A stretch of 48,690 nt of DNA from Arthrobacter sp. ISL-65. GTDB lineage: Bacteria; Actinomycetota; Actinomycetes; Actinomycetales; Micrococcaceae. The notes below the pieces were generated by a model. It was not told where the DNA came from. It made no database searches and saw only the letters and a list, made by a program, of their open reading frames with translations. The DNA is taken from the NCBI RefSeq assembly GCF_018613795.1, contig NZ_JAGGPN010000027.1, positions 1-48,690 on the forward strand, given 5' to 3'. How positions within the stretch are numbered: position 1 is the first letter of the stretch; every line of letters begins with the position of its first letter. Position numbers and translations under genes: made by a program. Positions 1 to 8,334 of this stretch are shown here, piece after piece.

Positions 1-383
1 TGACCGCCTGAATCCGCCGTTCGTCGTAAGGGCATCTGGTGGCTGTCCACCACCAATGCACCATGAGGGATCTTCCTGCATGCGTCCGCCGGCCATAGAG
101 CGCTGCGAAAACCACGCCACTTACCGCTGCGATTCACAGCTCTGGATGATTGACCCGCCCGAGAAAAGGCCCGGTGAAGGTGCGACAAACGGACGCCGAC
201 GTATCTCTTAGTGCAACAACCCCGTGGCTTGCAAAACAAAAGCTTTCCGAGACACTGACGTTGTGTCGTGGAGTGTCTAAGGAATCGGCGTCGTGCCGGG
301 CCGGCCCGTGTCTTGGAAAGATGTCTCACCGTGGATCGTCTCAGATGGGTGCTTGCCGGGGGTTTCTGAGGCACAATGGCCGG
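1..383. other. region upstream of the resolvase, possible res area
   Basis: No gene is supported here. An open frame runs in from about position 150, but its first part looks unlike any resolvase and the family start is at 384. The last 150 bp hold several short repeated elements around GAGAC/GTCTC and TGTCT (for example GTCTCACCG near 321 and GGGTGAGAC just before the gene). Resolvases of this class usually act on a res site beside their own gene, so this is the likely place for it. Sub-site boundaries cannot be fixed by eye. Positions 3-18 form half of the inverted repeat at the window ends. Confidence 0.4.
3..18 (+). repeat. left copy of the window-terminal inverted repeat
   Basis: ACCGCCTGAATCCGCC matches the reverse complement of 48670-48685 at 15 of 16 positions; the core CCTGAATCCGCC is identical. 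The one mismatch would be a G-U pair if the two ends were joined in one strand. Confidence 0.7.
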
Positions 384-980
384 GTGAGACAACTTGGGTA
401 TACGCGTGTGAGTACGTCGGGCCAGGACGCGAAGCTGCAGCTCGACGCGCTTGTCGATGCCGGGGTGCAGAAGCGTGATGTTTTCGCGGATGTCACGTCC
501 GGAAGCAAGACGGCGGTCGAGCGGCCGGGGATGAAGAAGCTGCTGGCCTATGTGGAGCCGGGCGACACGGTCGTCGTGTGGCGGATAGACCGGCTCGGCC
601 GGTCCCTGATTGACGTCCTGAATACCGTGAACCTGCTGCGGGAACGCGGTGTGTACCTGAGATCCATTTCGGACGGTATTGATCCCACCACAATGTCGGG
701 CCGCCTGATGCTGAACATGCTTGCGACTTTGGCCGAGTACGAGCGGGAGCTGATCGTCGAACGCGTGAACGCGGGCATTGCCGCGGCGCGGCAGGGCGGA
801 ACCCGGTTTGGGCGCCCAATCTCCGATCCGGTCGTGATAGCCGACAAGCTTCGGATCGTGACCGACGCGCGGGCCAAGGGCCGCACCGCCGAAGAAGCAG
901 CCCGGCTCGTCGGGTGGAGCCGGGCAACGCTTTACCGTCACCAACAGGCCCTCGCCACCCGCGAGAGCACCAAGATGTAG
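384..980 (+). CDS. serine resolvase/invertase of a Tn402-like module
   Basis: Small serine recombinase of 198 residues, the usual resolvase length. The GTG at 384 is chosen because the protein then begins VRQLGYTRVST, with the catalytic serine at residue 10 and the family YTRVST-x-GQ context. The catalytic core continues through VVVWRIDRLGRS and the LMLNMLATLAEYERELI segment, followed by the R-x-G-RP hinge and a C-terminal Hin-like helix-turn-helix (AAR-LVGWSRATLYRH). In elements of this type the enzyme resolves cointegrates formed by the transposase. It lies 7 bp before the transposase gene on the same strand, so the two are probably cotranscribed. Recognition as a serine recombinase is firm; naming it TniR rests on the neighbours. 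Confidence 0.93.
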   Translation: MRQLGYTRVSTSGQDAKLQLDALVDAGVQKRDVFADVTSGSKTAVERPGMKKLLAYVEPGDTVVVWRIDRLGRSLIDVLNTVNLLRERGVYLRSISDGIDPTTMSGRLMLNMLATLAEYERELIVERVNAGIAAARQGGTRFGRPISDPVVIADKLRIVTDARAKGRTAEEAARLVGWSRATLYRHQQALATRESTKM

Positions 981-987
981 CTGCCTC

Positions 988-2380
988 ATGGATGGCGCGG
1001 AGCGGTGGCGGATCCTTCGACTGCACGTCGAAGATGAGATCCCACTCGCGGAGCTGGCCCGGGATACGAAGGCCAGCCTGCGCACTCTTGAGCGCTGGCA
1101 CCGGTTGTTCCAAGAAGGTGGCATCGCAGCGCTGGACCCGCGTCCCCGAGTCGATGCCGGCACGCGCCGCACGGAAGCGGAGACCGTGGCGTTCATCGAA
1201 CGGCTCGCTCTGACAAAGCCGCGCCCGAGCCTTGCGACACTGCACCGGCTCGCCGTCGACGACGCCCGACAAAGGAACGCCCCGGCGCCAGGCTATTCAA
1301 CCGTCCGGGACATCGTCACGGCCCTGGACCCCGGGCTCGTCACCCTCGCCCTGGAGGGGCCGGCCTCATACCGTGATCGGCACGAACTCGTGTACCGCCG
1401 GCGGGCGGAACGGCCGAACCAGATATGGCAGGCAGACCACACCGAGCTCGACATCCTCATCATCGGCGCCAACGGCAAACCGGACCGGCCCTGGCTGACC
1501 GCCGTGATGGACGACTACTCCCGGGCAATCTGCGGATACACCGTCTTTACGGGCGCACCCTCAGCCCTGAACACAGCACTCGCACTGCGGCAGGCGATCT
1601 GGCGCAAACAGAATCCGTCCTGGGTGATGTGCGGACTGCCTGACATCCTGCACGTCGATCACGGCTCTGACTTCACCAGCCACCACCTTGAACGCACCGC
1701 CGTCGCGCTGCACATCCGAACCATCCACTCCACCGTCGGCCGACCTCAAGGCCGCGGGAAGATCGAGCGCTTCTTCGGCACGATCAATACCGAAGTTCTC
1801 GCCGCGCTGCCGGGACGCCTGGGACCCGGAACCCGGAACCCGCACACCGCAGCCCGTGCTCGACCTGCCCGCACTCGACCGCGAGATCGGGGCATTCATC
1901 ACCACGTACAACGACCGGACACACAGCGAACTCGGCACATCACCCCGGGACGCCTGGGTCGCTGACGGCTGGCTTCCACGCATGCCCGACACCCTCGAAG
2001 AACTCGATGGGCTCCTCCTCACCGTCCCGAAGATCCGCGTTGTGCAGCGCGACGGCATCCACTTCCAAGGCCAGCGCTACCTCTCTCCCACCCTGGCACC
2101 ATTCGTCGGGCGCACGATCACCATCCGCTACGACCCCCGCGACATCTCCGAGATCCGCGTCTATGACCATGAGACCTTCGTCTGCACCGCCATCGACGAG
2201 GACCACCCGAATCTCCGGCTGAGTTTGCGGGACGTCGAAGCCGCACGCCGCGCACGTCGGCGCGAACTGCGCCGCACCATCAACGACCGCATCCCGATCA
2301 TTGCTGTCCGCGAACAACCCCGAACCGCTGAACCACCGCGCCGCCGGCCGCGGCTTCGCACCTACGAAGAGGACGAATGA
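988..2380 (+). pseudogene. tniA: TniA-type DDE transposase, frame broken by a 7-bp duplication
   Basis: Mu/TniA-type transposase carrying an rve integrase core. The first frame has an N-terminal helix-turn-helix, then the DDE triad at about D150 (QADHTELD), D224 (HVDHGSDF) and E260 (GRGKIERFF), with the D-35-E spacing. After NTEVLAALPGRL the frame is lost; the C-terminal Mu-like beta-barrel (RYLSPTLAPFVGRT) continues one frame over to the stop at 2380. The break is a 7-bp tandem duplication, ACCCGGA-ACCCGGA at 1824-1837. Removing one copy gives a continuous 461-residue reading frame through LGPGTRTPQPVLDLP. As written the gene is inactive unless slippage or frameshifting restores it. Its stop overlaps the tniB start. 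Confidence 0.9.
1824..1842 (+). repeat. 7-bp tandem duplication inside tniA
   Basis: ACCCGGA (1824-1830) is followed directly by ACCCGGA (1831-1837) and then ACCCG. One extra unit exactly accounts for the frame change in the transposase gene. Confidence 0.9.
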
Positions 2381-3192
2381 TGGACCAGCCATTCATCGTG
2401 ACCAAAGAACACCGGCGTTTCACCGAGTTAGCCAACGCGGTGCGAAAAGAGCACACCATCGGCATCTGCCATGGCGACGCCGGCGTCGGCAAAACCTACT
2501 CTGCCCGGCGCTACGCAAACTGGGATGCCCTGGAACCCTACATAACAGAGTGGCGGTCCCGCGACGCAGAGGAAGACGCCAGGCACTTCTCAATCGCCAA
2601 CAGATCCCGCGCCGTCTTCTACACCCCGGAAGTACTCTGCCGCCCCAGAGAACTCATGGCAGAAATCCACCGCTCCCAGGTCCGGATCGCCTCCTGCATC
2701 GATGGCCACCTCCACCGAAACGACCCAACAACCCCTCGCATCATGAACGGCATCACCAGACTGGTCGAACTGCTCATCATCGACGAAGCCGAACGCCTCA
2801 CCCCAACCGCGCTGGAACTCCTCCGCGACAACCACGACCGCACCCATCTCGGGATCATCCTCATCGTCATGCCCGGCATCGACCAACGATTCCGCCACTA
2901 CCCCCAGCTCTACAGCCGTCTCGGCTTTTCCCACCGCTACAGGGCACTCGGTCGCGACGAGCTCTTGTTCGTCCTCGATCGGCACTGGAAACGGCTCGGC
3001 AGGTCCCTCGATCCGGACGACTTCACCGACGCCCAGGCAATCGCCGCAATCGAACGGATCACCCGCGGCAACTTCCGGCTCCTCGAGCGCCTCTTCCCCC
3101 AGATCACCCGTGTACTGAAGATCAACCAACTCGAAACCATCACCGACGACGTCATCGAAGCAGCCGCCAGCACCCTTGTGATAGGCAACTGA
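2377..3192 (+). CDS. tniB: TniB-like AAA ATPase, transposition helper
   Basis: AAA ATPase of 271 residues that, in Tn402/Tn5053-like systems, helps the DDE transposase with target choice and activation. Walker A is GDAGVGKT at residues 33-40 and Walker B is LLIIDEAER near 132-140, with a DNxD-like and arginine-rich region after it. The ATG at 2377 overlaps the tniA stop (ATGA), so translation is probably coupled. The reading frame is intact. The protein could also be described as IstB/TniB-like; the pairing with a TniA-type enzyme and a resolvase argues for TniB. No TniQ gene is visible nearby, so the module is either reduced or uses the resolvase-only architecture. Confidence 0.88.
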   Translation: MMDQPFIVTKEHRRFTELANAVRKEHTIGICHGDAGVGKTYSARRYANWDALEPYITEWRSRDAEEDARHFSIANRSRAVFYTPEVLCRPRELMAEIHRSQVRIASCIDGHLHRNDPTTPRIMNGITRLVELLIIDEAERLTPTALELLRDNHDRTHLGIILIVMPGIDQRFRHYPQLYSRLGFSHRYRALGRDELLFVLDRHWKRLGRSLDPDDFTDAQAIAAIERITRGNFRLLERLFPQITRVLKINQLETITDDVIEAAASTLVIGN

Positions 3193-4214
3193 CGACAAAG
3201 AGCGCCACCAGAACACCGCCAAAGAGCTCCGAAGTCCACAGTAAAACTGAGAGGCTTGCCGGCCACCGGTCAAAAACGGTCGATTCTGACCCGCGAAGTC
3301 TAGACCTGGAGCTACTAGGCGCCAAGGCCGGCAAGAGCTTGACGAGGAGCTACAAGTTCCCCCGTCCCTGGGGCGGGAGTTAGAGCAGCAGCACTCCCCT
3401 GCGGGCCTGTGCCCGCTCACTGTCGGTGGGCCCCAGGGTCGGGAGGAGTTTTTGACGAGGTTGTAGATTTGATGCGGTTCACCAGTGGCGGTAAGGGCCT
3501 GCAACACTGCCCTGCGGGCCTGCGCCCTCCATAATCTGTGGGCGTCAAGCGCAGCAGGACCTCGGCGAAGTCTATGATTTGCTATGGGTCGTCCACGGTG
3601 GCCCGGGCCTGCAACACTGTCCTGCGGGTTTGTGCCCGCTCAGCACCCGTGGGCGCCAGGAGCACCACGTCCTTCGCCAGGACGCGGACTTGCCACGTCT
3701 CCTCGGCGGCAGTCAGGGCCTGCAAAATCGGTATGCGCGCTTCCGCCCGCTCACCGTCCGTGAGCGCCAGAGCCGGCAAGACCTCGACCAGTGGCCGGAG
3801 GCGCCCCGGCGCGGTAGCGGTCAGGGCCTTCAAAACCGCTCTGACAACCAACGCTCGCTCGCCAGTCGTCGTTGCCAAAGCCAGTAGGGCCTTGGCGAAA
3901 TCGGGTAGGTACCGCCCACCGATGGCGGCCAGAACATGCATCAACGCGGTACGAACTTGATCCAGCTCATCATCCCTGATCGCTAGACCGGGAGGGCGTC
4001 AAAGAGGTCATAGAGGTACGACCAATGGCCGGCAGCTCTCGTTGGAGGCAACTAAGTCGTGTCCCTCAACGCGACAAAGGCGATCAGCGCTGGAACACGG
4101 CGAGCATCAAAAACGCCGTAAGTGGCAATTCTTCTTTCTCCGGTCTAGCACTAGCTCTACACTCTTTTTACGGGCCTGCTGGGGGCGTTGAAACCGAATT
4201 GGAAAGGCGATGCT
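3193..4214. other. gene-poor stretch after tniB
   Basis: Holds the decayed repeat-protein DNA annotated separately on the minus strand and, at 3960-4214, nothing recognisable. A TCAAAAACGGTCGATT motif lies at 3270-3285, 80 bp after tniB; related copies occur at 6067, 6164 and (inverted) 8276. These could be transposon end or binding-site sequences. Confidence 0.5.
3290..3950 (-). pseudogene. remnant of a repeat protein (about 38-residue helical repeats)
   Basis: Read on the minus strand, this DNA encodes degenerate repeats of the form T-x-x-ERAxxRxxVLQALTATxxx(W/Y)xVRxLxxxLxxLAPT, about 38 residues (115 bp) each. The best preserved part is a 120-residue open frame at 3582-3944. Further repeats continue below it in other frames, broken by stops and indels down to about 3290. 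Such helical repeats occur as the C-terminal sensor of large actinobacterial NTPases, a comparison from memory only. No start codon, signal or intact domain remains, so this is read as the decayed tail of a larger gene. A family assignment would need a profile search. Confidence 0.6.
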
Positions 4215-5387
4215 ATGCCCACAAATGAGCCCTCCGACGTTGTAGAAGTCGAATCGACCGGCAACGAAGGCCCGCAGCAGAGGAACGGGTGGCAACGTAA
4301 TCCGGATACCAGCTCTGACGAGACTAAGGATAGGGAAGATCAACCCGCGGAACCGGCATCTGAGCCCTTGACGGACATAGGTCTCGGACGCCCTCTTAGT
4401 CTCAGGATCATGAGCATATTTCCTGGGGATCACCTGTCCTTGGAGCGGGCGGGGCGGGCGGACCTCGGGGCGGCCCTCATAACCTCGGCCGTCAAAAATC
4501 CGTTGTTCGGTGACAGCTCGGCATTCGCTATGCATTACTACTTCAGGGATGCAGACCCTGGGGAGCGATTGAAGCCGAGGCCGACCTGGGGCGGCTCGGA
4601 TGTCATCTACTATTCACCCGGAATGGTCAGTAAGTCCGTCCAAGTCGAAGTCCGGCAATCCTTTGACCGCTTTGATGAAGCAAGGTGGGTTGCTTGGACT
4701 GACGCTGCTGGCAAGGTGGCAAATCTTCCAATCTTTGCCGTACCTGGGCCGAAGCAAGCGGCAATCAAGGCCGTTATATTCGCAGCTGAAAGTGCCGTAA
4801 AGGTGATTTTGCGTTCCGTGGACCGGTGGATTGACGGGGAAAAGGACTGGGTGGCCACTGCCAATTTATACGTCGCTGAGCCCGGCGCGTTCACGTCACG
4901 GGCTGGATACCTTCTTTTTTACGGTGACGACCAAGACGAACAGCCCACCGTCCCAGGCCCGGCTGGCCGCATCATTGGTAAGGAGTTCCGCATCAGGAAT
5001 CAGCAGTACAAGGTTGATGAACATGATCGGACCTTGCGCTACAAGGACCAGCCTGACCGCAGAGTATTGGAAGGCGAGCCTTATGTTCTAGCCCTTTTAA
5101 ACGGGGCTAAAGAGCCTGAACTGAAGCAGTGGGCTCCCACCGCTGTAACAGCCCTGTTAGCGGAACGCTTCCTGAACTTGGATGAAGACGGGAGTAAAGA
5201 TTTTGTGGGGATTCTGGAGGCATACAACGACATCGTCATGGCACGGACGATTGCTAACTTCGATGACGATTTGGCGGACGACTCATTGGACGCGACGACC
5301 AGGAAGGAACTCGAAGCGCGACGCTCCGGGGCGTTGAAGAACATTCAGGATTCACAGATCAAGGACATCTTGTCTCCCAAGAAGTAA
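4215..5387 (+). CDS. hypothetical protein, about 390 residues, in the low-GC cargo
   Basis: Not recognised. The ATG at 4215 is preferred over a TTG at 4188 because GGAAAGG lies 8 bp ahead of it. The first 60 residues are acidic, hydrophilic and probably disordered (repeated E, D, P, Q). From about residue 65 the sequence looks globular, with a segment rich in aliphatic residues (KQAAIKAVIFAAESAVKVI), and it ends in charged helices. There is no signal peptide, no clear membrane span and no obvious catalytic motif. The DNA is less GC-rich than the flanks, as in the next three genes, suggesting shared foreign origin. It is isolated, with 360 bp of noncoding sequence after it. Role unknown. Confidence 0.75.
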   Translation: MPTNEPSDVVEVESTGNEGPQQRNGWQRNPDTSSDETKDREDQPAEPASEPLTDIGLGRPLSLRIMSIFPGDHLSLERAGRADLGAALITSAVKNPLFGDSSAFAMHYYFRDADPGERLKPRPTWGGSDVIYYSPGMVSKSVQVEVRQSFDRFDEARWVAWTDAAGKVANLPIFAVPGPKQAAIKAVIFAAESAVKVILRSVDRWIDGEKDWVATANLYVAEPGAFTSRAGYLLFYGDDQDEQPTVPGPAGRIIGKEFRIRNQQYKVDEHDRTLRYKDQPDRRVLEGEPYVLALLNGAKEPELKQWAPTAVTALLAERFLNLDEDGSKDFVGILEAYNDIVMARTIANFDDDLADDSLDATTRKELEARRSGALKNIQDSQIKDILSPKK

Positions 5388-5755
5388 GAAAGAGGTACGC
5401 TCCGCGCCACGAGTTTCCTCGCGATTGATCGCAGGCTTGCACGGTGACAGCCGAGGAACTCGATTTCGAGCACTTCACCGCCCAGCACACTTACCCCGAA
5501 ATTCCGGTGACGGCGTAGTCGTTCTTGATGACGTGCTCGACTTGGTCCGCTTTAGTGGCGTCCCGGCCTGCAGCTGTTGCTCCCTCAGCCGACGGCGGTG
5601 TCAGGCGGCCTACGCCTGAGGGATGACCGGGAGAACCAGCGGCAATGCATAGAGGAATGTTGGCCTCTTCGGACCTCGCCGTGAGAACGGGGCTTGACCT
5701 TCCCCCATGGGGAGGGTTGAAAGTCAGTGACGACATGCACCCCCGCGGCACCGGG
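5388..5755. other. noncoding stretch
   Basis: No supported gene. Open frames on both strands here have no family-like composition or plausible ribosome binding site. No strong hairpin was noticed. Confidence 0.4.
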
Positions 5756-6057
5756 ATGAGTTCCGGCGCGGCCCAACCCGGCCCCTGAACAACTACCCCG
5801 ACTGCAGCAGCCTCATCGGCGCAACCGTCGAAATCCGCCGCCACGGCGAAATCATCAGAACGGGGACAGTGGAGGACGCCATGCCCGACTCGTCCGCCCT
5901 CTGGCTCGCATCCGACAGCACTCACTCCCGGGCCATGTACGAAGCAGCACTCCAGTACCAGGCATGGGTGAAACCCCAGGAACTGGATGGAAGGCGCACG
6001 TACAGGATGACCGCGGCGATGCTGTACGCAGGAACCACGGCGCGGAACAAAAACTAG
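5756..6057 (+). pseudogene. small conserved-looking protein, apparently frameshifted
   Basis: The downstream frame reads continuously as a compact protein: ...LIGATVEIRRHGEIIRTG, then MPDSSALWLASDST and a MYEAALQYQAWVKP segment, ending at 6057. It reads like a small soluble beta-rich protein but has no in-frame ATG, GTG or TTG after the stop at 5728. A start exists one frame over (ATG at 5756, MSSGAAQPGP). Joining the two needs a single missing base near 5786-5790, giving about 100 residues. Alternatively translation begins at the internal GTG at 5869, giving 62 residues. Function unknown. Confidence 0.5.
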
Positions 6058-6351
6058 GGGGCGTCCTCAAAAACGGCCGTTATAGACCCTCCCCTACAAA
6101 GGGGCCTCTCCGGCGTACCTGCACCGAAACAGGATCGGTACTCCCCACGCGCCAACACCGAAGTCAAAAACCGTCGTTTTCGACCTTGCCTATTGTGCCC
6201 GTCCCAGCAGTTAAAATCTTGCCGCTCAGGGGCTAGAATCTTGCCGTTCAGGGCGACGGATTGCTTCGATGCTCCAACGAGCTCAACTAAAAAGCGGCAG
6301 TGTCACCGACACCTCCGATATCACTCTTAGACACTGCTGTGGGGGAATACT
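6058..6351 (+). repeat. intergenic repeats: two 20-bp direct repeats and two TCAAAAAC motifs
   Basis: Two direct repeats of 20 bp lie at 6211-6230 and 6233-6252 (18 of 20 identical, core AATCTTGCCG-Y-TCAGGG, period 22 bp). Upstream are TCAAAAACGGCCGTT at 6067 and TCAAAAACCGTCGTT at 6164. Short phased repeats of about 19-20 bp near an end are typical transposase-binding sites in Tn402-like elements, so this may be an element end. A regulatory role for the lipoprotein gene that follows is the alternative. Confidence 0.5.
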
Positions 6352-7317
6352 TTGAAATTTCGGATATCCGCACTCGGGCTGGCTCTCGTGCTGACTGTAA
6401 CTGCCTGTGGTTCTGGTGGTCAGTCACAACCGGATGCAAGCGGCCCAGAAATACCTGACGTTTCCGGACTCGCGCTTACTGAAGCAGCCCAGCGGCTTCA
6501 ATCCGCGGGGGTCAGTTATGAACACGTCGTTGATGGAAAATCCAAGTACATCAATAATCCCAGGAGCTGGAAAGTAGATGAAACTGATCCAAAAGCAGGG
6601 GCACGCCTGGCAGTGGGCAGCCAGCTAAAGCTGCTGCTGGTACCGGGCCCCGAACCCGTGGAGGCCTCATCCCCGAAACCAACCAACACTGCAGTAAAGG
6701 CCAGCCCTACTCCCACACCTACGCCTACAGGGCTCTCCTACGCACATAGTTGCTCCATCGGCGGAGCAGGAGCCACAGAGATTTACGACTACCGAAAGGC
6801 ATGGTCAAAGCCGTTTGACAGCTGTATGGATTCCTCCACGAGCGGCACTCAGTCGCCTGCAGAGAATAAAGCCGCCGCCATGGCCGGCTACACCGACCCG
6901 GACGATGCAAAGTACCTGTACTCGATTTGCGCCCAGACCGCCGGCCACTATCTCACGGGAGATGTCAGCGGTGACCAGACAAAAGAAGTGAAGGCCGCCC
7001 TGACGCTCTGCCCTGATCATCCTAAACGCGCGCAGCTCAAAGCCAACGTCGCAGCAGGTGAGGCATTGGAAGAGGATCGCGCCAACGGAAGGCTCGTCTA
7101 CTCGGGCAAGTATCTGGTGGGCAAGGATGTAAAGCCTGGAACCTGGCAGTCTCAGGGCGAAAAGGTCGAAGACTGCTACTGGGAGATATCCGACGCACAA
7201 GGCAACATCCTCGATAACAACTTCATCAGTGTCGCTCCACAGTTCAACATTTACATTCCTGCAACGGCATCAGGCTTCACCGTGAATGGATGCGGGTTCA
7301 GGTGGATTGGCGGATAG
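6352..7317 (+). CDS. secreted lipoprotein with a PASTA domain
   Basis: 321 residues starting at TTG (6352), with a purine-rich GTGGGGGAA ahead. An N-terminal signal peptide ends in the lipobox LTVTAC (Cys19), predicting lipid anchoring outside the membrane. Residues 34-97 form a PASTA domain (IPDVSGLALTEAAQRLQSAG ... VDETDPKAGARL), followed by a Pro/Thr linker (PTPTPTPT). The C-terminal half contains several cysteines and ends with a compact domain (SGKYLVGKDVKPGTWQS ... CYWE) like those seen repeatedly in actinobacterial exported lipoproteins. PASTA domains bind cell-wall muropeptides in known proteins, so a cell-envelope role is likely. Specific function unknown. Confidence 0.85.
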   Translation: MKFRISALGLALVLTVTACGSGGQSQPDASGPEIPDVSGLALTEAAQRLQSAGVSYEHVVDGKSKYINNPRSWKVDETDPKAGARLAVGSQLKLLLVPGPEPVEASSPKPTNTAVKASPTPTPTPTGLSYAHSCSIGGAGATEIYDYRKAWSKPFDSCMDSSTSGTQSPAENKAAAMAGYTDPDDAKYLYSICAQTAGHYLTGDVSGDQTKEVKAALTLCPDHPKRAQLKANVAAGEALEEDRANGRLVYSGKYLVGKDVKPGTWQSQGEKVEDCYWEISDAQGNILDNNFISVAPQFNIYIPATASGFTVNGCGFRWIGG

Positions 7318-7457
7318 AGGACCCACTGCCGATGTACGACGACCCATTTCTCCAATCGCCGCTTGCCCTGTCCTGCCGCTCGGGCACAGAGGGTCTGCGT
7401 AGACGTTAGCTGCGCGCCGTTGGTCAAGTCGCGGGTTCGGATCGGTACAGTTCTGGC

Positions 7458-8270
7458 ATGGCTACAATTTCCAGGAAGGTCCAGTGGACTCTTCTTACTG
7501 ACCCCACGACAGCACTCCAAGTGCTGCCTCCTGCAATTGAGCAGGCGAAGTTCGCAGTCAAGTCATTGACTCCGAGCGAAATCGCGGTCGATGTTCCGCA
7601 AGCGCTTCTCAGCAACCAATGGGCTGCCAAGATCACCGGAATCATCACACCGGACACGGGCAATACCCATGTTGATTGGCACGTGGAAGGCCTCGGAAAC
7701 AAGCACTACAAACACCTCATCAAAATCTCCGAGGGACTCCCTGAGGGGCTGCTGGACGACCATGGAATCGAAGCAGCTGCCAGTCAGGTGCCGCTGCGCA
7801 TCTTTGGTCGGAAAGAGATTGCCCATCTGGCCAACGTTCTCGACCGCAGTGAAACCGTTCACGCGATCGGTGTAGGCAGGTACGAGAACAAGGCCGGAAT
7901 CGCTGCTGCAACCGATCGTCGGCTGCTCTTCCTGGAGAAAAGCATCGGATCGGAAGACCTAACATCGTTCTCACTTGGCGCCATCCAAGCAGTTGACCTG
8001 AAGAAAGCCTTGGGGGGCGAAACCCTGACGGTCAGCCACTCTGGAACCAAGGCGGTCATCATGGGGCTCGGCCATGGCCAAGGCGATTCACTCATTCGCG
8101 CTATCCGGACGGCACAGGCTACTCCTGCACCTCAACAGGCCGCCCCGGCAACACCAACGACCGATATTATCGGGCAGCTTGAGCGTCTTGCCGAGCTCAA
8201 AGCCAAGGGGATCCTTACAGACGACGAGTTCCAGCAGCAGAAGGCCGTCATCCTCGCATCTCAGGGATGA
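7458..8270 (+). CDS. bacterial PH-like and SHOCT domain protein
   Basis: 270 residues. The central part (about 120-205) has the pattern of a short bacterial pleckstrin-homology domain (ETVHAIGVGRYENKAGIAAATDRRLLFLEK), a fold usually acting in membrane-linked assembly or stress functions. After a Pro/Ala linker the C-terminus is a SHOCT helix pair (IIGQLERLAELKAKGILTDDEF), a common oligomerisation module. The N-terminal 110 residues resemble no domain I can name. No signal peptide or membrane span. It lies between the PASTA lipoprotein and the TIR-like gene on the same strand, with gaps of 140 and 64 bp, so cotranscription is uncertain. Confidence 0.82.
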   Translation: MATISRKVQWTLLTDPTTALQVLPPAIEQAKFAVKSLTPSEIAVDVPQALLSNQWAAKITGIITPDTGNTHVDWHVEGLGNKHYKHLIKISEGLPEGLLDDHGIEAAASQVPLRIFGRKEIAHLANVLDRSETVHAIGVGRYENKAGIAAATDRRLLFLEKSIGSEDLTSFSLGAIQAVDLKKALGGETLTVSHSGTKAVIMGLGHGQGDSLIRAIRTAQATPAPQQAAPATPTTDIIGQLERLAELKAKGILTDDEFQQQKAVILASQG

Positions 8271-8275
8271 GCAGT

Positions 8276-8290
8276 AACCGTCGTTTTTGA
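8276..8290 (-). repeat. inverted copy of the TCAAAAAC motif
   Basis: On the minus strand this reads TCAAAAACGACGGTT, related to motifs at 3270, 6067 and 6164 that read the same way on the plus strand. It sits in the gap before the TIR-like gene. Confidence 0.45.
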
Positions 8291-8334
8291 TGTGGTCGAT
8301 CAACCCGCTGTTTGTAGCCGGATAGCATCAGCGT

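Noticed and set aside
493..1272. Long minus-strand open frame over the resolvase and transposase start
   Set aside because: It is antisense to two clearly recognisable genes and its sequence (Arg/Ser/Pro-rich) has no family character; high GC creates such shadows.
2301..3383. 360-residue plus-strand frame over tniB
   Set aside because: Extremely rich in Arg, Pro and His with no motif; it is the out-of-frame reading of the TniB gene.
3400..3960. Repeats at 3.4-3.9 kb considered as a CRISPR array
   Set aside because: The units are about 115 bp, highly degenerate and coding-like; there are no short identical repeats with unique spacers and no cas genes.
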